NCBI RefSeq assembly: GCF_024105735.1
Contig: NZ_JAAAML010000001.1
Location: 1,559,809-1,623,808, forward strand
Direction: 5' to 3'
Source of the DNA: Parahoeflea alexandrii
Lineage (GTDB): Bacteria; Pseudomonadota; Alphaproteobacteria; Rhizobiales; Rhizobiaceae
DNA: 64,000 bases
The position numbers were made by a program, and so were the translations under genes. Of the stretch, positions 58,565 through 64,000 are shown piece by piece. How positions within the stretch are numbered: position 1 is the stretch's first letter; each line of letters opens with the position of its first letter. Below the pieces are notes generated by a model. The model saw only the letters and a program-made list of their open reading frames with translations, made no database searches and was not told the origin of the DNA.

Positions 58565-59854
58565 ATGACCGAACCAGACGCCGCAATTGCTCCCGCCGCC
58601 GCCAGGCCGTTCTCGACCTTCGAGCGCATGGTCGCCTGGCGCTACCTGCGCTCACGGCGGAAGGAAGCGTTCATTTCGGTGATTGCCGGGTTTTCCTTCG
58701 TTGGCATCATGCTCGGCGTTGCCACTCTGATCATCGTGATGGCGGTGATGAACGGGTTTCGCGGCGAACTGATCACCCGAATCCTGGGCATCAACGGGCA
58801 TATGGTGGTTCAGCCGATCGACCGGCCGCTCGACGATTACGCGGCGCTGGCAACCCGCTTCAAGGCGGTCGACGGGGTGCTGAACGCCATCCCGCTGGTC
58901 GAGGGCCAGACGCTCGCCTCGGGCGTTGGCGGGGCAGGGACAGGCGCTCTGGTGCGCGGCATCCGCGCCGAGGACCTGCAATCGATGAAGATCGTGTCCG
59001 ACAATATCCGCAGCGGTGACCTGGTTGGCTTTACTGCCGGGGAGGGCGTGCTTGTGGGCTCGCGCATGGCGCAGTCGCTGGGGCTCGGCGCCGGCGACAT
59101 GATCACGCTGGTGGCGCCGGAAGGCGACGTGACGCCGTTTGGCGTCAATCCGCGGGTCAAGGCCTATCCGATCTCCGGCATCTTCGAGGTCGGCATGTCG
59201 GAGTATGACGCCTCGATCATCTACATGCCGCTCGAGGAGGCGCAGCTCTATTTCAATGCCGAAGGCATGGTTCAGTCGATCGAGCTGTTCGTCGACAAGC
59301 CCGACGATATCGACAGCTTGCGGCCGCTGGTCGAGGCGGCGGCGGAACGGCAGGTGTTCATCACCGACTGGCGGCAGCGCAACCAGACCTTCTTCTCGGC
59401 GTTGCAGGTCGAGCGCAACGTCATGTTCATGATCCTGACGCTGATCATCCTGGTGGCCGCGCTCAACATCGTGTCGGGGCTGATCATGCTGGTCAAGGAC
59501 AAGGGGCGCGACATCGCGATTCTGAGGACCATGGGCGCGACATCGGGATCGGTGATGCGGATCTTCTTCATGACCGGGGCCGCGATCGGCGTGACCGGCA
59601 CCATCGCCGGATTTCTTCTGGGCGTCGTGGTCTGTCTCAACGTCGAAAGCATAAGGCAGTTCTTCTCCTGGCTGTCGGGCACCACGCTGTTCAACCCGGA
59701 ACTCTATTTCCTCAGCCAGTTGCCCGCCGACATGGATTCGGGCGAAACCATCATCGTGCTGGTGGTGGCGCTGGTTCTGTCCTTCATCGCGACCCTGATC
59801 CCGTCCTGGCGGGCGTCGAGGCTCGATCCGGTTCAGGCGCTGCGTTATGAGTGA
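58565..59854 (+). CDS. lolC: Lipoprotein-releasing system permease
   Basis: The 429-residue FtsX/LolC-E type membrane protein has a first helix ([34 protein letters not shown]), a large periplasmic domain of about 220 residues, and three C-terminal helices around residues 285-420. [48 protein letters not shown] is the coupling segment. With LolD it extracts lipoproteins from the inner membrane. Only one permease gene is present, as is common in alphaproteobacteria, so it likely works as a homodimer. It overlaps lolD by eight bases. Confidence 0.95.
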   Translation: MTEPDAAIAPAAARPFSTFERMVAWRYLRSRRKEAFISVIAGFSFVGIMLGVATLIIVMAVMNGFRGELITRILGINGHMVVQPIDRPLDDYAALATRFKAVDGVLNAIPLVEGQTLASGVGGAGTGALVRGIRAEDLQSMKIVSDNIRSGDLVGFTAGEGVLVGSRMAQSLGLGAGDMITLVAPEGDVTPFGVNPRVKAYPISGIFEVGMSEYDASIIYMPLEEAQLYFNAEGMVQSIELFVDKPDDIDSLRPLVEAAAERQVFITDWRQRNQTFFSALQVERNVMFMILTLIILVAALNIVSGLIMLVKDKGRDIAILRTMGATSGSVMRIFFMTGAAIGVTGTIAGFLLGVVVCLNVESIRQFFSWLSGTTLFNPELYFLSQLPADMDSGETIIVLVVALVLSFIATLIPSWRASRLDPVQALRYE

Positions 59855-60548
59855 TCGCATGGGCACAGGCTCGCACCCGGTTCTCCAGCTGTCCGGGGTG
59901 GGGCGCCACTTCCTGCAGGGCGAGAACCAGATCTCGATCCTCGATGGCGCGGACTTCACGCTTCACGCCGGCGAAACGGTTGCGCTGGTGGCACCCTCAG
60001 GCACCGGCAAATCGACGCTGCTGCACCTGGCCGGCCTGCTCGAGCATCCCGACGAGGGCGACGTGCTGGTCAATGGCGTATCCTGTGCAGGGCTGCCGGA
60101 CGACCGCCGGACGGCGATCCGCCGCTCGGAGATCGGCTTCGTCTACCAGTTTCATCATCTGCTGCCGGAATTTTCGGCGCTTGAAAACATCATGATGCCG
60201 CAGCTGATTTCCGGCTTGCCCAAAGCCGACGCCAGGGAACGTGCCGAGCAATTGCTCGACTACATGCGCATCGGCCACCGTGCTGACCACCGGCCGGCCG
60301 AACTGTCAGGCGGCGAGCAGCAGCGCGTGGCGATCGCCCGCGCGGTGGCCAACGCGCCGCTGGTGTTGCTTGCGGACGAACCCACCGGCAATCTCGACCC
60401 GGAAACCGCCGGCTACGTGTTCGAGGCGCTCGATGCGCTGGTGCGCCAGTCGGGCCTCTCCGCCGTCATCGCCACCCACAACCACGACCTCGCCAGCCTG
60501 ATGAACCGCCGGGTGACGCTGCATGACGGCAAGGTGGTGGAGGTTTAG
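59847..60548 (+). CDS. lolD: Lipoprotein-releasing system ATP-binding protein
   Basis: The 233-residue ABC ATPase shows Walker [11 protein letters not shown]-loop [12 protein letters not shown], signature [14 protein letters not shown], Walker [15 protein letters not shown] and the switch histidine in [16 protein letters not shown] is typical of LolD. It starts inside lolC. It is the last gene of the conserved block before the AT-richer accessory region. Confidence 0.96.
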   Translation: MSDRMGTGSHPVLQLSGVGRHFLQGENQISILDGADFTLHAGETVALVAPSGTGKSTLLHLAGLLEHPDEGDVLVNGVSCAGLPDDRRTAIRRSEIGFVYQFHHLLPEFSALENIMMPQLISGLPKADARERAEQLLDYMRIGHRADHRPAELSGGEQQRVAIARAVANAPLVLLADEPTGNLDPETAGYVFEALDALVRQSGLSAVIATHNHDLASLMNRRVTLHDGKVVEV

Positions 60549-60733
60549 GGGGGGCGGCTGGTGGTGCTGTCTGGCTCTTAGCCGGCGCTCGCGATGGCCG
60601 CAGCGAATGCCCTAAAGGTATGCTCTTTGACGGATGCGCCGTTCGTCATGAATGGCTGCAATGCGCTGGAAGTGAGCTTGCAGTAGTTCGGTTCTTTTTC
60701 CCAAAGCCGCGGTGTTTTTCGATTAGAAGCGAA

Positions 60734-62041
60734 TCATTGTGAGCCAAAGGGATTTCGTAGATGACTTAGAACCTGACCTAGAGAGTGGTTTTGTTGTCTT
60801 CGACTGCGGTGGTCTGTGAGGAGGTTCGCTCGCTTGAGCTTGATTTCAATGGCCTGCTTCGAAGTTCCAAATTGGTCCGACAACTCAGCTAACATTCGAT
60901 TGTAGGGAAGGTAGTTACAAGGCTGGTCGTCAACGAAAATATATCCAAAGGCTCTGCCATAAGTCTCGAACTTATTCCTTAGTGCGGCTACTGCTTCTAG
61001 AAATTGCGCCTCAGGCAGTAGCAACATTGAAGCGAATAGATTGGCCTGATACTCAAGTCGCTCATAATTGAAGGCTTCGTCTTTCTTCACCTCCTCATAA
61101 ATGTCTTGCTCTACAATGTACTCCGACCGAAGGTACTTATCGTGCCGTAGGACAAAGTGACCAATTTCATGGGCAACTGTGAACCTCTCTCGGTGTCGGT
61201 TGCCATGTTGATTGATTTCTATCGACCTATTGCCGAAATTAGCAGACCCTAGGATTGTATCGCCATCTGCGTCCTGAAGCGTTCGTTCCGAATACGCTAA
61301 TTTCAGATTCAACACTCTGCAGATTTGCTCGACATCAACTTCGCCGCAGCTATAACTAATAAGAGACAATGCGTTTTGGGCGGCATCTTGGATTTTTATA
61401 TCTGGCAAGAATGCTACGTAACTAGCCGTTTGATCAGTATTGTCAGCTTGTTCGTCAGTCGAACTTGATTCAAAACTGCGCAGCATCTGATCAAGCGAAC
61501 CGAAATAGCGACCATTGATGCAAGCGGCAAACTTGAGCGTCTTTGGCTTCCGGTTGCCGGTAAAAATTTGGTTTTGAATGAATCGGTTCTCTGGCCACGC
61601 TCCAACTGCCCGATCGACAACCACGTCGATTCCATTTTCGTCGAACTTTACAATTCCGATACCTCTATTTTTCGTAAAACTCTCAGCGCCAGACTGCAAT
61701 CTGGATGAGATGACCACGAGGGGCTTGGCAGCTTGCCCAAATACGCTTCTGACTTGGTCAGAGAAAACTCTGAGATTTCTATCCTCGACTGATCTTTGGT
61801 GGTTCTTGCATTCAAATACCACATACACATGAGGGTCGGCGCCTCCTTGTCGGCGGACTTCCACTACAACGTCAAAATTGACATCCGCTTCACGGTCTCT
61901 GCAGTAGTAGTTAGGTTTCTTGCGAACTGTGCAGCAGTTAGCCGGATAGATATCAAAAACCAGTTCATTGCGTTTGAATTGATCAAGCAGGTAGTCATAA
62001 AGCTTGTCTTCTAGCCTATTTCCCTTCTCGGTGGTGTTCAT
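60734..62041 (-). CDS. PD-(D/E)XK-like nuclease domain fused to ImmA/IrrE-type metallopeptidase
   Basis: The 435-residue protein is unlike its neighbours in base use (AT-richer, many rare-type codons). Residues 1-145 fit a restriction-endonuclease-like domain: helix GNRLEDKLYDYLLDQF, NFDVVVEV (Asp57) and FECK (Glu77-x-Lys79), a D-x(19)-E-x-K pattern, then a KPLVVISSRLQ strand. Residues 240-345 are an ImmA/IrrE (DUF955) zinc peptidase: VAHEIGHFVLRH (HEXXH 291-295) with the third ligand in LEYQANLFASMLLLP (Glu330). It is followed by helical segments. ATG at 62041 has AAGGG eight bases upstream; the frame upstream to 62179 lacks support. A defence or DNA-damage role is possible. Confidence 0.7.
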   Translation of the reverse strand: MNTTEKGNRLEDKLYDYLLDQFKRNELVFDIYPANCCTVRKKPNYYCRDREADVNFDVVVEVRRQGGADPHVYVVFECKNHQRSVEDRNLRVFSDQVRSVFGQAAKPLVVISSRLQSGAESFTKNRGIGIVKFDENGIDVVVDRAVGAWPENRFIQNQIFTGNRKPKTLKFAACINGRYFGSLDQMLRSFESSSTDEQADNTDQTASYVAFLPDIKIQDAAQNALSLISYSCGEVDVEQICRVLNLKLAYSERTLQDADGDTILGSANFGNRSIEINQHGNRHRERFTVAHEIGHFVLRHDKYLRSEYIVEQDIYEEVKKDEAFNYERLEYQANLFASMLLLPEAQFLEAVAALRNKFETYGRAFGYIFVDDQPCNYLPYNRMLAELSDQFGTSKQAIEIKLKRANLLTDHRSRRQQNHSLGQVLSHLRNPFGSQ

Positions 62042-62183
62042 GGCTTGCCCTTCGGCTTTTGCAACTAGTGAAGGATAGGCATCCATTTCGCCCGTGCAAG
62101 CAACAAAGCGTAACAGGTACCTTCGGTGAATGTCGCCGTGTCCCAGTCGCGACCTTCTTTTTTTATCCGTATGGAGCAACTAG

Positions 62184-62387
62184 CCTGCACCCGAAGCGCT
62201 TGATGACCGTATCCTCTTTGGGCTCGGATCGGTCTTTGCCATCGACCGCGCGGATATCTCAAAGGCCTGTTGTGCTGATCTTGATGTGTACTACAGCGAA
62301 AGCCTGTTCCTCGCCGATTCCAGGCTTAAGGCGTCGTCAGGCGTACGTAGGATAAGCGTCGAGCTCACATCCATTCGTCAACGATAA
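62184..62387 (+). pseudogene. Possible 3' remnant of a gene
   Basis: An open frame from 62184 to a TAA at 62385-62387 reads DDRILFGLGSVFAIDRADIS and continues to SESLFLADSRLKASSG. The residue mix looks protein-like, but a TAG lies just upstream and no start codon with a ribosome-binding site is present. If real, it is a truncated piece of a longer gene. I recognise no family; a polysaccharide pyruvyltransferase-like flavour is only an impression. The rest of 62042-62431 shows nothing else I can support. Confidence 0.25.
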
Positions 62388-62431
62388 TCAAGTCCCGACC
62401 CATCACCACATTCCCCTACCTAATCCGCACA

Positions 62432-62462
62432 CAAAAAAGCACGGCGGGTTTCCCCGCCGTGC
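62432..62462 (-). terminator. Terminator of the alpha/beta hydrolase gene
   Basis: Perfect 10-bp stem GCACGGCGGG/CCCGCCGTGC (62439-62448, 62453-62462), loop TTTC. On the minus strand it is followed by six T residues. It lies 27 bases after the stop of the hydrolase at 62490. Confidence 0.85.
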
Positions 62463-62489
62463 CTCTCGCATTCATCCTCGTTGAAACAC

Positions 62490-63167
62490 TCAGCGCAGCC
62501 GCTTGGCCGCCGTCTCCGGCACCAGTTCGCCCGCAAGACGGCGATCCAGGTAGTCTTCGCATTCTTCCATCAGTTCGTCGACCTTGCCGGTGAAGAAGTG
62601 GTTGGCGCCTTGCATGGTCTTCTGGGTGATGAGGATGCCCTTCTGCAGCTTGAGCTTCTCGACCAGGCCGTTGACGTCCTTTTCGGGCGCCACCTTGTCG
62701 GCGTCGCCATGGATGATCAGGCCCGAGGACGGGCAGGGGGCGAGGAACGAGAAGTCATAGGTGTTGGGCTGCGGCGCGATCGAGAAGAAGCCCTCGATCT
62801 CGGGGCGGCGCATCAGAAGCTGCATGCCGATCCAGGCGCCGAAGGAATAGCCTGCCACCCAGCAGCTCTTTGAATCCGGATGCAGGCTCTGCACCCAGTC
62901 GAGTGCTGCGGCGGCATCGGAAAGTTCGCCGGCGCCGTGGTCGAAATCGCCCTGGCTGCGGCCGATCGAGCGGAAATTGAATCTGAGCGTCGTAAACCCG
63001 CGCTGCTGGAACATGTAGAACAGCTGGTAGACGATCTGGTTGTTCATGGTGCCGCCGAACTGCGGGTGCGGATGCAGCACGATGGCGATCGGCGCGTTCT
63101 TTTCCTTGCCCGGCTGATAGCGGCCTTCGAGACGACCGGCGGGTCCGTTGAAAATGACTTCAGGCAT
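62490..63167 (-). CDS. Alpha/beta hydrolase (dienelactone hydrolase-like)
   Basis: The 225-residue protein has AIVLHPHPQFGGTMNNQIVYQLFYMFQQRGFTTLRFNFRSIGRSQGDFDHG, then WVAGYSFGAWIGMQLL (nucleophile GYSFG), LIIHGDADKVAPE (Asp) and QGANHFFTGKVDEL (His). This set is typical of the small alpha/beta hydrolases common in alphaproteobacteria next to the suf/cysteine desulfurase genes. The substrate is unknown. It is divergent from the cysteine desulfurase gene. Confidence 0.92.
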   Translation of the reverse strand: MPEVIFNGPAGRLEGRYQPGKEKNAPIAIVLHPHPQFGGTMNNQIVYQLFYMFQQRGFTTLRFNFRSIGRSQGDFDHGAGELSDAAAALDWVQSLHPDSKSCWVAGYSFGAWIGMQLLMRRPEIEGFFSIAPQPNTYDFSFLAPCPSSGLIIHGDADKVAPEKDVNGLVEKLKLQKGILITQKTMQGANHFFTGKVDELMEECEDYLDRRLAGELVPETAAKRLR

Positions 63168-63253
63168 TGATACTCCATGCGTGGGCTTGGTTCGCGCGGC
63201 CTGCCGTCCGAGGTTGCGATGCCGGCGGGCGGGTGGATATCGCTTCCGCGCCC

Positions 63254-63305
63254 TTGACTGGGGCAGGGCGGCTCCCTAGAACCTAGTTTAGAATCGTTCG
63301 AAACT
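63254..63305 (+). promoter_or_regulatory. Promoter with Irr-type iron-control palindrome
   Basis: TTGACT (63254-63259) and TAGAAC (63277-63282) are 17 bases apart. A palindrome at 63285-63305 has left arm AGTTTAGAA and right arm TTCGAAACT around a TCG centre, one mismatch between the arms. It overlaps the predicted start point near 63289. Its form is close to the iron control element bound by Irr in Rhizobiales, whose consensus I remember as TTTAGAA-N3-TTCTAAA. A repressor bound there would block initiation. This suits a suf-type operon. Confidence 0.55.
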
Positions 63306-63409
63306 GCAGCGGTGTCGCTGAAAGTCTGTGTGTCTTACGGCATCGGACACTGAAAATTCAAGAAAAATGCGCCTGCCATGGTGGCCGGCGTTGAAGACAG
63401 GCAACGGGA

Positions 63410-64000
63410 ATGATGGCCAGGGAGCGTCTTTACTTCGATTACAACGCGACGGCTCCGCTTCTTGACGAGGCGCGGTCGGCGATGGTCGATGCGATGGACC
63501 TGCCCGGAAACCCGTCCTCGGTGCATGCCGAGGGCCGAAAGGCCCGGGCGGTGGTCAGCAATGCCCGCCAGGCCGTGGCAAGGCTTTGCGGTGTTCCTGC
63601 CGCACAGGTTGTTTTCTGCTCTGGCGCGACGGAAGCCGCCAACCATGTTCTGACACCGGATTTCCGGATGGGCCGTTCTCCGGTGCGGGTGTCGCGGCTG
63701 TTCGTTTCGGCTGTCGAGCATCCTGCCATTCTCGCCGGCGGCCGGTTCGCAGCAGATGAGATCACGGTGCTTCCGGTCGACCGTGACGGGCGGCTCGATC
63801 TCGAAGCGCTGGAAGAAGCTCTCGCCGCACATGACCAGACAAGCGGGCAGGCGATGCTCGGGCTGCAGCTTGCCAACAACGAGACCGGTGTGATCCAGCC
63901 TGTCCGGCAAGCCGCCGATATCGTCAAGGCGCATCACGGGCTGATGGTTGTCGACGCGGTGCAGGGCGCAGGCCGTCTGCCGCTGTCGCTTGAAGTGCTC
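63410..64000 (+). CDS. Cysteine desulfurase, 5' part
   Basis: The gene runs off the window; 197 codons are visible. The product opens ERLYFDYNATAPLLDEARSAMVDAM, a class V aminotransferase start, then GNPSSVHAEGRKARAVVSNAR, VVFCSGATEAANHVL, SAVEHPAIL and LQLANNETGVIQPV. The visible end MVVDAVQGAGRLPL contains the conserved Asp of the cofactor pocket and the Q before the expected Lys. This is the NifS/IscS group. In rhizobia such a gene often opens the suf operon. ATG codons at 63410 and 63413 are both possible. Confidence 0.92.
   Translation, partial: MMARERLYFDYNATAPLLDEARSAMVDAMDLPGNPSSVHAEGRKARAVVSNARQAVARLCGVPAAQVVFCSGATEAANHVLTPDFRMGRSPVRVSRLFVSAVEHPAILAGGRFAADEITVLPVDRDGRLDLEALEEALAAHDQTSGQAMLGLQLANNETGVIQPVRQAADIVKAHHGLMVVDAVQGAGRLPLSLEVL

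Noticed and set aside
61046-61170. Possible toxin-antitoxin partner gene near the peptidase-nuclease gene
   Set aside because: No second ORF with a ribosome site was found within several hundred bases on either side, so the gene appears to be alone.
62059-62355. Plus-strand frame of 98 codons beside the fusion gene
   Set aside because: Low-complexity FFF and CTT runs and no motif. A different frame in the same place looks more protein-like and is listed as a possible remnant.

Overview
The window is chromosomal DNA from an alphaproteobacterium of the order Rhizobiales (Hyphomicrobiales), most likely a member of or close relative of the Rhizobiaceae/Hoeflea group. This is inferred from high GC content, an NuoE with a long C-terminal extension, an extra gene between nuoF and nuoG, a DUF1476 gene next to purC, a short ProS without an editing insertion, and a gene order (nuoA-N, birA, RNase J, mce, DUF1467, proS, lolC, lolD) that matches what I remember of Sinorhizobium/Rhizobium chromosomes. 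No species can be named from the sequence alone. There is no integrase, transposase, phage gene or CRISPR array.

Layout. 1-16 kb: a dispersed purine biosynthesis region (purL, purQ, purS, purC, purB), with the iron-sulfur/redox partners bolA and grxD downstream of purL. Between them lie small enzymes (flavin monooxygenase, alpha/beta hydrolases, a HpcH/HpaI aldolase-family protein, a P1 peptidase coupled to a periplasmic binding protein). 16-22 kb: flavin reductase followed by a MoxR ATPase, a CoxE-type VWA protein, two XdhC-family proteins and a MoeA-like/MobA-like fusion. This looks like a maturation set for molybdenum hydroxylases, but no hydroxylase subunits are present. 22-36 kb: small housekeeping and regulatory genes (DUF2256, TfoX-like, cupin/LysR pair, RhlE-type helicase, fasciclin protein, M23 peptidase, DUF455, Bcp, AsmA-like giant protein, tyrS, anmK), then tRNA-Val and tRNA-Asp.

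36.8-53.1 kb: a complete 14-subunit complex I operon, nuoABCDEFGHIJKLMN, with the additional nuoF-nuoG gene. NuoE and that additional protein share the same C-terminal domain after an Ala/Lys/Pro-rich linker. 53.1-60.5 kb: birA, RNase J, methylmalonyl-CoA epimerase, DUF1467, a small charged protein, proS and lolCD. The 477-base gap before proS contains a well-formed candidate small RNA on the minus strand, with its own promoter and intrinsic terminator.

60.5-62.5 kb is the clearest accessory segment: an AT-richer stretch with a single gene encoding a PD-(D/E)XK-like nuclease domain fused to an ImmA/IrrE-type HEXXH peptidase, plus a possible gene remnant. It lies directly after lolD. The window closes with an alpha/beta hydrolase and the beginning of a cysteine desulfurase gene. 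That gene's promoter is overlapped by a palindrome resembling the Irr iron-control element, which fits the start of an iron-regulated suf operon.

Limits: everything is read by eye. Family names rest on motif recognition, and no database search, folding program or codon statistics were run.
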